64,000 nucleotides of DNA from Macropodus opercularis (Eukaryota > Chordata > Actinopteri > Anabantiformes > Osphronemidae), in NCBI GenBank assembly GCA_030770545.1, contig CM061099.1:18501501-18565500 (forward strand), read 5' to 3'. This document shows, one piece after another, positions 8,156 to 17,073 of the stretch (positions are counted from its first letter, which is position 1; each line of letters opens with the position of its first letter). A program made the translations under genes and the position numbers. The notes beneath the pieces are model-generated. The model was not told the DNA's origin, did no database searches, and saw only the letters and a program-made list of their open reading frames with translations.

Positions 8156-9536
8156 CACTTCTGCGACTCCTCAGATGGCTAAAAAGTTTTTTCCAGCCTT
8201 GTCTCTTTTTCTGTTCTGTAGGTTTAGGAGTTTCCTTCTCTTCACTCACCGGTCCAGATTGGAGTTTTGTGACAGGCCTCACCTTCAAGCCCAGGGAGTA
8301 TACTCCTTGATAGGGAACCACTACAGCTTTAAGCACCACCTCTACGCAGTATACCTCGTCTGGCCAGAGAGGATTGGGTGCTCGATGAGCAATCGAGCCT
8401 GGGACTTGAATTATTTTGTCTCGAACTTCTGCTTCAGGAGTGATCTCACACTGTAGAACTTTCTCTCTTATTTCAGCGTTCATGACGCCCCACCCATCAA
8501 GGCGGGTCATGTAGTAGTGCAGCTGATTAAAATTTCTTCCGGGTTCAACCGGAATCTCTTCCAGGGTTGTCACCCATGGCAACAGTGGATCACTCACCAT
8601 GTTCTTGGCCAGTTTTCCCCAAGAGGTCAACTCCCAAGGTCCCAACCAGCCTCCAGATATCGCCATTTGCTGGTGGATTTCCGCCAGATGTTTGATGTCA
8701 TTTTTCACATCATGCTTTGTATCTGCTGGTTTATGGATTCTGAACTGCTCAAATACCTTGATCTGTCCCATCAGTACTCTAGCCTCTCGGTCCAGTATGT
8801 TGTATGGCCATCCTTTATCCAAGACTGCCAGCCATCCTGTTTGAGCCAGCAGGTTAGAGGCTGTGTTCAGCTCCATTGGAGGTGCAGATACAGCTCCCTC
8901 CTTATAGCCATCCTTTTCTGTACAGGCTCCAGCCTCCCAGGGCTGTATAGCTTGTACTACTTCATCCATACGCATCAGGGGATTGACGAATTTCCGCACT
9001 TGCCATCCTTCAGCACTACAGATCTCCTTCAGTTTCCCTGATTTCACTGCGGACTCACAGGTGCCGCATTTGATCACTTCACTGCCCGTCCACACACAAT
9101 TGCAGTGTCCTGGGCTGAGAGAGTCCTCTCTCAGGTCCCACTGAGTGATTATCTTCAGTCGTGGAAGCCTCTCCGTTCTGCAGTCGGAACAGAAGACTGC
9201 ATCCATTACCTTTACAGGATTTGGACTCACTCCATCCAATCCATAGTAAGCATCTTTCTCCCGCCCTGGCACACGATTTGGCCTTTCCATGCCTGGGCCT
9301 CTCCAGACGATGGGGAGGTTTATGGATCCTCCGCAGCTCACGCATGCTCCGTCTGGGGCTTGTCTCCATAATATTGATTCAACTTCCCATTCGCTAATGT
9401 AGCCTTTTTTAGCGAAATACAGTTTCTTCATGGCTCTGCCGACCCAGAGCCTTTGGTGCCCTCTCCTCGTGACAACCACACCTTGGACATTGGCTATTTT
9501 TATCCAGAGTGGTAGATCCTGTGCTCTAGAAGCCAT
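8133..9536 (-). CDS. ORF A: 467 aa Cys-pair protein of unknown function, after pol
   Basis: ATG at 9536, TAG at 8133. It starts 27 nt after the pol stop and in the same frame, with no further stop between (pol-TAG-nine codons-ATG). The first ~175 residues have paired cysteines: CxxC at 65/68 and 116/119, CxC at 145/147 and CxxC at 157/160, suggesting one or two zinc-binding sites. The middle is Trp-rich and mixed; the last ~50 residues are Lys/Arg-rich and probably disordered. No signal peptide or membrane segment is seen. I do not recognise a family. It could be made from a spliced RNA or, less likely, by readthrough of the pol TAG as a Gag-Pol extension. A nucleic-acid-binding role would be reasonable since Gag lacks zinc knuckles, but that is inference. 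Confidence 0.72.
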   Translation of the reverse strand: MASRAQDLPLWIKIANVQGVVVTRRGHQRLWVGRAMKKLYFAKKGYISEWEVESILWRQAPDGACVSCGGSINLPIVWRGPGMERPNRVPGREKDAYYGLDGVSPNPVKVMDAVFCSDCRTERLPRLKIITQWDLREDSLSPGHCNCVWTGSEVIKCGTCESAVKSGKLKEICSAEGWQVRKFVNPLMRMDEVVQAIQPWEAGACTEKDGYKEGAVSAPPMELNTASNLLAQTGWLAVLDKGWPYNILDREARVLMGQIKVFEQFRIHKPADTKHDVKNDIKHLAEIHQQMAISGGWLGPWELTSWGKLAKNMVSDPLLPWVTTLEEIPVEPGRNFNQLHYYMTRLDGWGVMNAEIREKVLQCEITPEAEVRDKIIQVPGSIAHRAPNPLWPDEVYCVEVVLKAVVVPYQGVYSLGLKVRPVTKLQSGPVSEEKETPKPTEQKKRQGWKKLFSHLRSRRSDAKSPSK

Positions 9537-9563
9537 CGACCTTTCAGCTCCTAGTTTTCCTCT

Positions 9564-12500
9564 CTAGATTGGTACTGGTTTCAGCTGCTCCACTCCTTGA
9601 ACACCGGCTTGTCTTAATCTCACAGTGTTGAGATCAAGAATCTCCACCACTTCGTCTTGTCTGTCGTATTTAGGGTATACAGCCACTCCTTCTGGGCGTA
9701 CCCTTCCTTTAAGCCACACCTTCTGGCCCACGACTATGGGATAGCCGGAGGCGGATCCTGGGGCTGTACCAGTGACCGTCCTCCCCACTTCCTGGGTCCT
9801 GTATGGTCTGGCATTTAACTCTGACGATGGTGATGGTCGGCCCTCCCTAGGTCTGTCATTCAAAGCTCCACCTACTTCCATGACTTTGGTGCTCCAGCTT
9901 TTGTCATTTGCATTTTTTGCAATCCAGTTCTTTACCAGTGCGATAGTGCGTTCCGCCACCCCATTTGCTTGTGGGGTGTATGGAGGTGAATACACTCGCT
10001 GCACTCCGTGCGTTTGACACCATTTGTCCACTGTAGCGTTCTTGAAATGAGTCCCGTTATCAGTTCTCAGTTCTCCGGGTACTCCCAAAGCACTACAGGT
10101 TTGTTCAAGAAAAGAGGCGACACTGCTGCCTGTGGCTCTTCTTACCGGCTTTATGACTGTATAGCCGGACATCGAGTCCACCATCACCACCAGATATCGT
10201 TCTCCTCTTTTTCCTGTCACTCCCATGGGTCCTGCGACATCCATGCATACTGACCCCCAGGGGACTGTGCTCTTAATCGTCTGGCCTTCAATTCTGCATC
10301 CTTTTCTGCCAGTGTTGTATTGCCCACACACACTGCAGTTCTTTAGGACTTCTTTAACACATTTTTCCGGTATCCAAAGCTGCAGCTTCTCCAGCCCTTT
10401 ACGTGTAGGAATTACACCAGCGTGGCCCTCGTCCTCATGGACTGCCAATATAACCTCCTGCACGCATTCTTCTGGGACAACTCTTCCTCTTGATGAGTCT
10501 CCCCAACCTCTTGCCCCCACTAATACTACCCTACGTGCCTGGACGTATTGGTCGACCTCGGCATTACCTTGCCAGTGCGCTCCTTTCGTTGTGTGTGCTC
10601 TCTGATGCACCACTTCTAGATCCATGCTCATTTTCAACTCAGCAATTTTTCTCCATAGGTCACTATGGGCTACAGCCTTGCCCTTAGCTCCTTCAAATCC
10701 ATTTTCCAGCCAGATGTCTAAGTCCTCTTTCAGGGCTTGTGCACAGTAATAACTGTCGGTGATCAGTCTGGCTTGCTTCACCTTGCGCTTTTCCAGTTCC
10801 AACAGCCCCTCCAGTACTGCTGTTACTTCCCCTGTTTGAGCTGTTCCTGGAACTTTGCCGCGCTGTCTGTGTTCCTCTTTGCCTTTTCTTTTGAGGATGT
10901 ATCCCCAGTAGGCTTTGTCGTCTCGGCCCTTTTTCGAGCCATCGGTGTAAAGTTCCCACTCCACTGTTTTTGGTGCAGGTTCTTCTTGTCTTGTCCGGTT
11001 TTTAGCCACTGGACCAGCCGGTCCTATTTCCAGGTCTGGGTCCAGCAGGATATCTTCCCACCTTGCCCACCTGATATTTGTGGCTTTAGTGCTTTCCACC
11101 GTGCCTTTCCTCAGGTATCGATGTACTGCACTTCGTGTCTCAACTTTAATAGGCTGTCCTTGGGCTAACTCCTTCAGAGCTCCCCAATATTTAGCCAAAA
11201 CTGCCAGTTCCTTTTCTTCAGGCATGAATTTCTTTTCCACTGAAGTCAGGACGTAGCTCCAGAGTGCTATAAGTCCCCCTCCTTCATTTTGGACAGTTAC
11301 AACGGCATTATCATCATCACAGTGAATTGTTGCTTTTAATCCACAATCCAACCGCCTTGGCTCCAGCACCTCTGCGTCTGTGATGGACTGTTGTAGTTCT
11401 TTTAAGTTAGCCTGATCAGCTGCTGTCCATATCCATCCATCTTTTCCTGAAGTTATTATGTCATCGTCCGTTTGGTTTATTAGACTTTCCTTCTGATTTT
11501 TCTTCAGTTTGTTATACAGTGGTCTAGCCAGCTTTTGATATCCTCGAACATGGTCTCTCACATAATTGCAGAGCCCCAGGATGCTTTGAAGCTCTCTTAC
11601 TGATGTTGGAGGTGTGATTTGAGCTACTTTGTCTCTATAGCTCTCTGCCAGTCCAAGTTCCGTGGATACGTTGAAGCCCAGATAGTCCACTTTCAATCTG
11701 GCAAGTTGGCACTTTTTCAGGTTCAGTTTAAGACCGGCTTTAGATATTCTGGTTATCACTTCTTCCAGTCGGTTTAGGTGTTCAGTTTCATCATCGTCAG
11801 CGAAATACACATCATCAATGTACACGGTCACTCCCAGTCCTTCTAGGATTTTCATAACTGCTCCTTGGAACACACATGGAGCGTTCTTGTAGCCTTGTGG
11901 AAGATATTGCCATACATAGGCCCGTCCTTTGTGTGTGAAAGCTGTTTTTGGTTGTGAAACTGCTGCCAAGGGTAATGACCAGAATCCATTCGCCAAATCA
12001 ATACAGGTTTTAAACTTCTTTACTTGCAGCGTCTTTAAGGTGCCCTGTGGGTTGATGAGGCTAGCTCTGTTAGCCACTGTTCTTCGATTTAGGGCTTTAA
12101 AGTTGATAACAGCTCTCCATCCTCCTCCGCTGACTACAGACTTCTGCACTCCCTGTATTGGGCTGTTAGTTATTGGATTCGGTTCTTCTCTGATCACTCC
12201 TTGTGCTAGCAGTTCATTGACGATTAAATCCATTTCCTCCACAGCGTTAGGGTTGATTGGGTACTGTCTTACAGGTGGATGGACTCCTCCCACAATGATG
12301 TGTGCGAATTCAGGGCCAAGTCTGCCACAGTCGTTCTTAAACCGGGCTACAGAGGCTTTACTCAGGATTTTCCTCAGCCTCTCCTTGCCTTCTGGTGACA
12401 AATCGCTTTCTTGAACCCTCTGTTGATGCACTGTTGTAACATCAACTTCTTTGAACCACCGTATTTCTTTTCTTTTGGTCTGAAGTTCAGTCAGTTTCTC

Positions 12501-12779
12501 ATCAACATCTTTTCCGATGTCCAGGTCACATAATGCGATTAAATTCTGTGGTCCCAACAGCCACACTCTTCTCATCCATACTCCGTATGGCAACCTCACT
12601 TCTCTTCCGTCCGCCATTTGCACATCCAGCATGCCTCTTGGTCTTAAGTTACGACGAGTCATGGACAGAGTAGCCCCCGTGTCCACCAGGTAGGGTTCAC
12701 CTTCAATGTTGGTGTAGATTTCATTTTCCTTCCAGTATGCATGCTTCAAAACGACTCGTCGTATTTTGGCGTCTGTTAG
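9564..12779 (-). CDS. pol: pol: protease, reverse transcriptase, RNase H, integrase
   Basis: The open frame runs from just after the gag TGA to TAG at 9564, about 1,071 codons in the gag frame, so it is probably made only as Gag-Pol by readthrough. Numbers below count from a TTG codon at 12749 (add 11 for the true frame). The aspartic protease has LVDTGA at 21-26. The RT has LPQGYKNAP near 283-291 and YIDD at 310-313. A degenerate RNase H-like tether covers about 475-570. An active-type RNase H has Asp603 (YTDGS), Glu641, Asp665 and Asp733. The integrase has an HHCC zinc site (His771, His776, Cys805, Cys808) and a D,D35E triad (Asp837, Asp897, Glu933), followed by a C-terminal SH3-like segment. 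The tether plus second RNase H is a hallmark of vertebrate retroviruses. No dUTPase or chromodomain is seen. All catalytic residues are present. Confidence 0.97.
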   Translation of the reverse strand, partial: LTDAKIRRVVLKHAYWKENEIYTNIEGEPYLVDTGATLSMTRRNLRPRGMLDVQMADGREVRLPYGVWMRRVWLLGPQNLIALCDLDIGKDVDEKLTELQTKRKEIRWFKEVDVTTVHQQRVQESDLSPEGKERLRKILSKASVARFKNDCGRLGPEFAHIIVGGVHPPVRQYPINPNAVEEMDLIVNELLAQGVIREEPNPITNSPIQGVQKSVVSGGGWRAVINFKALNRRTVANRASLINPQGTLKTLQVKKFKTCIDLANGFWSLPLAAVSQPKTAFTHKGRAYVWQYLPQGYKNAPCVFQGAVMKILEGLGVTVYIDDVYFADDDETEHLNRLEEVITRISKAGLKLNLKKCQLARLKVDYLGFNVSTELGLAESYRDKVAQITPPTSVRELQSILGLCNYVRDHVRGYQKLARPLYNKLKKNQKESLINQTDDDIITSGKDGWIWTAADQANLKELQQSITDAEVLEPRRLDCGLKATIHCDDDNAVVTVQNEGGGLIALWSYVLTSVEKKFMPEEKELAVLAKYWGALKELAQGQPIKVETRSAVHRYLRKGTVESTKATNIRWARWEDILLDPDLEIGPAGPVAKNRTRQEEPAPKTVEWELYTDGSKKGRDDKAYWGYILKRKGKEEHRQRGKVPGTAQTGEVTAVLEGLLELEKRKVKQARLITDSYYCAQALKEDLDIWLENGFEGAKGKAVAHSDLWRKIAELKMSMDLEVVHQRAHTTKGAHWQGNAEVDQYVQARRVVLVGARGWGDSSRGRVVPEECVQEVILAVHEDEGHAGVIPTRKGLEKLQLWIPEKCVKEVLKNCSVCGQYNTGRKGCRIEGQTIKSTVPWGSVCMDVAGPMGVTGKRGERYLVVMVDSMSGYTVIKPVRRATGSSVASFLEQTCSALGVPGELRTDNGTHFKNATVDKWCQTHGVQRVYSPPYTPQANGVAERTIALVKNWIAKNANDKSWSTKVMEVGGALNDRPREGRPSPSSELNARPYRTQEVGRTVTGTAPGSASGYPIVVGQKVWLKGRVRPEGVAVYPKYDRQDEVVEILDLNTVRLRQAGVQGVEQLKPVPI
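12747..12768 (-). promoter_or_regulatory. Hairpin downstream of the gag stop (readthrough stimulator candidate)
   Basis: In RNA sense CAAAA-UA-CGA-[CGAG]-UCG-UUUUG: eight pairs with a 2 nt bulge and a 4 nt loop, starting 11 nt after the UGA. Spacing and placement resemble stimulatory structures downstream of leaky stops. It is modest in stability, so the call is tentative. Confidence 0.45.
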
Positions 12780-12782
12780 TCA
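12777..12782 (-). promoter_or_regulatory. UGA-CUA stop-codon readthrough site between gag and pol
   Basis: Gag ends ...GAG AGA GCC TGA, followed directly by CTA in the same frame, with no further stop before the protease. UGA CUA is an established high-readthrough context, known from alphaviruses and some vertebrate genes. Gag and pol sharing a frame with one stop between them matches the gamma- and epsilon-retrovirus strategy, although murine leukaemia virus uses UAG. Confidence 0.8.
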
Positions 12783-15700
12783 GGCTCTCTCACCGGAGTC
12801 CTTTTTACGGGACTCGATGAGCTTAGATTTCTCAGCCAGCGTCATTTTTTCAAACTCAGCTTGTGGAACGTAACTCCTCCTTGGCTGGGACTTCCTTTCT
12901 GACATCACTTGGGGACGCTGTTCAGCTGGTGGAAGCGCAGGACGACTGTCTTTTCTTGGAACGTGGCTTTTCTCTGTACTTTGGCTTTCTTTAATTCTTT
13001 TCTGTCTCAATTCCTTGTTAAAACAGTCAAAAGCCACCACTTCCTTTCTGATGTCATGCTCAGTGTGGGTGCTGTAATGCATTCTTTTAAAAGCTATACC
13101 TCCAGGTAGCCCTTCAGTAACTTTGGCTAGGAAGGAGATGGCTCTTCTTTCAGGAATGGCATGTCTCTCGCTCGCCCACAGCGTGGCCAGGTCTTCACCT
13201 TCCCTCAGTCGCGTCCTTAGCCTCTGTGCTTTAGCATCCTCATCATCTCCCTCCCCCATTGTCACTATTTCATAGAATTCATCAGCTGTTTTGTCTTCAG
13301 GGACTTGAATCTGCATTACTTTTCCTATCCAGAGTTTTTTGGTCCTTTCTGAGGGGTGCTGGCTGTTCACCATTCTCCAGGTATCACACAGGTAGCTCTT
13401 GGCTGCTTCACCTGGATTTTTTGGCCGAATGGTTAGCATCAATCCCTCTAACTCTTTGTAGATCCTGGTTCGTCTGTCTCTATCATCCCCGCTGCTCTGA
13501 GGTGAGTCATAGTTGGTGCAACTCTCACTTCCTCTTTTGGTTTGAATGCAGGGCTCTGTTTGTAGTTGTCTCACACTCTCATGTCCATGTGCGTGGTTTG
13601 CTGCATAGCTGTGCTCCAGAGAGACTCTTACTCTCTCTGTCCGCTGGGCAGGAACGAAGTCATCGTCACTCGACTCCAATTCCTCTTGTGCAGCCTCCCT
13701 TACAATCGTGGCAATTCTGGGTTTCACTCTCTTTAGCAGGAAGTCATGTGCTATTTCCACATAAGCTTGTCTGAACCCGTCGGTCAGGTTATCAGCTTGA
13801 GCCAGCTTCGCATAGGGAGGCATGTTCGCTATGTTGCAGTAATCGCCATATGTATACGCTCCGTCTCCATGCACTGCATCTTCCATCTGTGCACGCCAAC
13901 TTCGGGGCGCATCGATCTCCGTCTGGTCCACTGCTGGCACATAAGCTGCTCGTCCATCTTTTGATTTTAAAGGTCCCCATCTTGGGTCTCGAGCCAGCCT
14001 CTCAGACACTTGCAAGGGATCCTGGTATCTTGGTTTTCTTTTCCCTGCTTTTCTGTATGTGCCGGTTCTCATTGGCTTTGCTGGTGTTTCTTCCCAAATC
14101 CAGCTGCTGTCATCCTCCTCCTCCTCTGGTGCTGACGCTTCTCCCTCTGCCACAGGCTCAGGTTCACAGTCTGGCTCGGAGTGCTGCATGTCAGTCTGCG
14201 TCTCAGCATTCCCCTGCCTGCCTAGGCCTGGTGGAGGAGTTCGACCAGGTGTCGGCTGGTGCGATGGTGAGGGCATCCCTCCCGACCTCCTGGAGCTGTT
14301 TCTGGGTGAATTCAGCGTCTGGCTTGTTGGTGTAGTCATTGATGTACTTCTATGCACAGTCTGGGCTCTCGATCCCCTCTGCAAGTTTCTCTCCACGCTG
14401 CCTCTCACGTCTGAATCAGCTTCAGCTCTGCCTGCAATCCCAGGATGGGGTGTGCCGGGCCGCTCCATAGGTGAAAACGCATCTTCTGGTGGCTCACTCG
14501 ATGCATTTAGCGCCTGAAAGGGCATAGGCAGTATCACCTCCTCTTCCCTTTGATCTGCGTCATCAGGACCACCCGGGCACATCTGCAGGTTATATTCTAT
14601 TATCACTCTCTTCAGTTTGGTCCATATGCCTTTGCTCTGGTCATGCTTCTTTATGGCCTCTATGACCCCTCGTTCCACCATACGCCAGGCAATCAAAGGG
14701 GCATCAAACGATATCATTGAAATGAGGGCTGATTCCATGTCATTCTCGTGGGCTGTGTTTAGCGCCACTCCCACGGCTGCAGCCACATTTGCTTGATATG
14801 TTGCTCTGTCACCTCGAAATCCTGGGTCTGCTATATGGATGGCACCTCTAGTCCACGTGGTTTTCACCGGGATGAGGACTGCTTCATACTGGGAGATGGG
14901 TGCACGCTGTTGTCTGGCTGCGGTTATGCGTTTCTGATAGTCACTGCCTGCCACAGCTGCCCATCTGTCTCTCAGCATCTCTCTCACAACCAGGTTGGCA
15001 TCTGTGATGACTATTACCACTCCTGCTGCAGCCTCTCCCAGCTCTCCATATGTTCGTTGTACCACTGTGTTATTGGTCATTTTGACTTGGTCTTTCGTGG
15101 GTTGAGGCTTTTTCCGAGCTATTGGTGTGAATTGTACAGCCACATATGAGTTTTCTGCATACAGCTCCTGCTCATCCTCACTGCTGTGGTCTCCATGCTG
15201 CCGCTTGCTCTGTTTACTATTGCTCAACTCTTTTCCTTTTCTCCCTCTCGTCTGAGCGTTTGAGCTGCAGGCTGTGGTGGGGATTCCCCTCAGCGCTGTC
15301 CTTTTTTCAGACTTTCTGCTTGCTTGAGTTGGGTTATTTTTAGTCATGTCCTGGTGTCGGCCGTCATCTGGGTCATCATCCTCCCTGTGACTTCCATCAG
15401 AGTCTTCCTCAGACTCAGAAGTTGGTGAATATGATTCGTCACTCTGTTCAGGTTGATTCCCTTGATTTTGGCTCATTGATGCAGCTCCGCTGTCACACAC
15501 GGTGGCGATACTGGATGATTTTTTAATCCTGGATCCTCGTGTGGCATATTCTTTGAGCTGCCGTACTATTTCTTGACCTTTGGGCTCTTTGCTGCTCCTG
15601 GTTGATCCATTAATCAATATCTTCTGGTGCGCCGATAGTCTGGTGGCTAGTTTTACATTTGCATCATGGGCTGTTCCCGGACTGATGAGAATCATTTCTC

Positions 15701-15989
15701 CCGTGGCCCACTCTCTTTGCAAGATGCTATGCCACCATTCAAGCCACACCAGAGTTTTCTCGGTGGCTGCCGCCTTAAGATTCATTTCGGGGCCTCTGAG
15801 CAGAACCGCCTCCCAGGTGCTGTCCTCCTCACCCACATGAATTTCTTCATTCTCCTCCGATGTTATTTCATCATATTGTAGCTGAGTGATGCTTTCTCTG
15901 AGCAGGATTTCTTGAGCTTCTGGCTGTAGTTCATCCCAACAGCCGAACCGAGGTAATATTAGCAACCTTCTGGGGTTCGAGGCGGCCAT
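12780..15989 (-). CDS. gag: gag: structural polyprotein (1,069 aa) with a macro-like domain
   Basis: ATG at 15989 in a good Kozak context (G at -3, G at +4); TGA at 12780. It is about twice the length of most retroviral Gags. In order: an N-terminal folded region (1-150) without an N-terminal Gly for myristoylation; an acidic and then basic disordered linker (about 180-300); a compact alpha/beta region at about 309-468 that resembles a macro domain; a Pro/Ser/acidic linker (about 480-650); a helical region (about 690-780); a second helical region (about 840-990) in the place expected for capsid; and a charged tail. I see no CCHC zinc knuckle, no clear major homology region and no clear PTAP or PPxY late motif. 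Identity as gag rests on position before pol in the same frame and on the readthrough stop. Confidence 0.85.
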   Translation of the reverse strand: MAASNPRRLLILPRFGCWDELQPEAQEILLRESITQLQYDEITSEENEEIHVGEEDSTWEAVLLRGPEMNLKAAATEKTLVWLEWWHSILQREWATGEMILISPGTAHDANVKLATRLSAHQKILINGSTRSSKEPKGQEIVRQLKEYATRGSRIKKSSSIATVCDSGAASMSQNQGNQPEQSDESYSPTSESEEDSDGSHREDDDPDDGRHQDMTKNNPTQASRKSEKRTALRGIPTTACSSNAQTRGRKGKELSNSKQSKRQHGDHSSEDEQELYAENSYVAVQFTPIARKKPQPTKDQVKMTNNTVVQRTYGELGEAAAGVVIVITDANLVVREMLRDRWAAVAGSDYQKRITAARQQRAPISQYEAVLIPVKTTWTRGAIHIADPGFRGDRATYQANVAAAVGVALNTAHENDMESALISMISFDAPLIAWRMVERGVIEAIKKHDQSKGIWTKLKRVIIEYNLQMCPGGPDDADQREEEVILPMPFQALNASSEPPEDAFSPMERPGTPHPGIAGRAEADSDVRGSVERNLQRGSRAQTVHRSTSMTTPTSQTLNSPRNSSRRSGGMPSPSHQPTPGRTPPPGLGRQGNAETQTDMQHSEPDCEPEPVAEGEASAPEEEEDDSSWIWEETPAKPMRTGTYRKAGKRKPRYQDPLQVSERLARDPRWGPLKSKDGRAAYVPAVDQTEIDAPRSWRAQMEDAVHGDGAYTYGDYCNIANMPPYAKLAQADNLTDGFRQAYVEIAHDFLLKRVKPRIATIVREAAQEELESSDDDFVPAQRTERVRVSLEHSYAANHAHGHESVRQLQTEPCIQTKRGSESCTNYDSPQSSGDDRDRRTRIYKELEGLMLTIRPKNPGEAAKSYLCDTWRMVNSQHPSERTKKLWIGKVMQIQVPEDKTADEFYEIVTMGEGDDEDAKAQRLRTRLREGEDLATLWASERHAIPERRAISFLAKVTEGLPGGIAFKRMHYSTHTEHDIRKEVVAFDCFNKELRQKRIKESQSTEKSHVPRKDSRPALPPAEQRPQVMSERKSQPRRSYVPQAEFEKMTLAEKSKLIESRKKDSGERA
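14586..15065 (-). other. Macro-domain-like region inside Gag (about residues 309-468)
   Basis: The order of elements fits a macro fold. First comes a GEL segment where macro domains have GDI, then a beta strand ending VIVITDAN where the family has IVNAAN. A helix ending in AAVAG (like the AI..AAG helix) follows, then an EAVLIPV strand and a GAIHIADPG strand, like the EA..T.GY and YVIH..GP strands. Next are a long Ala-rich helix with a following ALISMISFDAP strand (where the family has SIAFPAISTGxxGYP), a helix with GVIEAI, and a final KRVIIEY strand. The glycine-rich loops that bind ADP-ribose are altered, so activity may be lost. This is fold recognition by eye only. Confidence 0.55.
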
Positions 15990-17073
15990 GGCTGCTACCC
16001 CCCCCAGGGATCCACTGGAGGCTCTCAGGTACGCCTATGTCCTGTCCTGGTCTTTTCCTGCAGTCGACCCTCCTGCAGACTCCCAAATCAGGTGTTTCTG
16101 GAACTCCTGACCTGTCTCGGACCACTTCTCACTCCGGCTGAGATGGGCAATTCTCCCCGGACACTCTGTGGCTTTGATAAGCTCACTTTTCTGCTGTTTG
16201 CACGGTTCGTGACTGTTCACAGGTTCTCCGAGAGGTTCCTGCAGTATTGTGGCCTCTGGCACCGCCTTCCAGACAGATGGGCTCTGTGCCTGTTTACTGA
16301 GTACTGAGGAAACCTCAAACCCAGGACAGGGACTCCCACCCCCGTAGGGCTTAGCTCAGCCGGGCACGGCACTGCACGCTCTTCCGATCGCTCAAATCCT
16401 CTGGGACATCAGATGGCTGTCGCTGCAACCACCTATCGGACTGTCCCTGCAGTATTGTGGCCTCTGGCACCGCCTTCCAGACAAGTGGGCTCTGTGCCTG
16501 TTTACCGAGTACTGAGAAAAACTCAGACCCAGGACAGGGACTCCCACCCCCGTAGGGCTTGGCTCAGCCGGGCACGGCACTGCACGATTTTCTGACCGCT
16601 CAAATCCTCTGGGACATCAGATGGCTGTCACTGCAACCACCTATCGGACTGTCCCTGCAGTATTGTGGCCTCTGGCACCGCCTTCCAGACAGATGGGCTC
16701 TGTGCCTGTTTACCGAGTACTGAGAGAACCTCAGACCCAGGACAGGGACTCCCACCCCCGTAGGGCTTGGCTCAGCCGGGCACGGCACTGCACGATTTCC
16801 TGATCTCACAGTTCCTTGCCGCTCACAGCTTCACTGGGTCGTCTGGTGACTGTCACTACAGTCACCTCTCTGACTGCCCCCGCAGTCTGTGCTTCTCTGG
16901 CACTGTCTCCTGCCAGGGGGCTCGATGCCTGTTCACTGAGGAGCACTTCTCCCACAGGTCACGGATTTCCCCCCTCGGAAAACAAGCTGCTCTTCTGGGC
17001 ACTTCAACTCCGCGTCTCCGGTCTTTCTCAGCTGGGTCTGAAAAATTTCACAAAAAGGCAGAGGTTGCGTCGT
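15990..17073 (-). other. Proviral leader (untranslated) between primer site and gag
   Basis: About 1.08 kb, GC-rich relative to the satellite, holding the ~208 bp tandem repeats. No long ORF in proviral sense; the small plus-strand and minus-strand frames of 60-115 codons are repeats of each other and unlikely to be genes. This is where a packaging signal and the major splice donor should lie. One donor-like sequence, AAAA|GTGAGC, is at about 16182-16189, but I cannot choose with confidence. Confidence 0.7.
16241..16802. repeat. ~208 bp tandem repeat in the leader
   Basis: 'gcagtattgtggcctctggc' recurs at 16241, 16449 and 16657, giving a period of 208 bp. The first two copies are full, the third runs to about 16802, and all are nearly identical. 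A more diverged relative follows from about 16882 ('gcagtctgtgcttctctggc'). In genomic RNA these would be repeated structures just upstream of gag. Confidence 0.9.

Noticed and set aside
9537..9566. Second readthrough site at the pol TAG as an established feature
   Set aside because: TAG AGA is not a known strong readthrough context and ORF A has its own ATG; kept only as a hypothesis.
3368..15840. Long plus-strand and alternate-frame ORFs inside the provirus (for example 8517-9041, 13259-13774, 3678-3983)
   Set aside because: Shadows of gag, pol, env and accessory frames on the opposite strand or in other frames.
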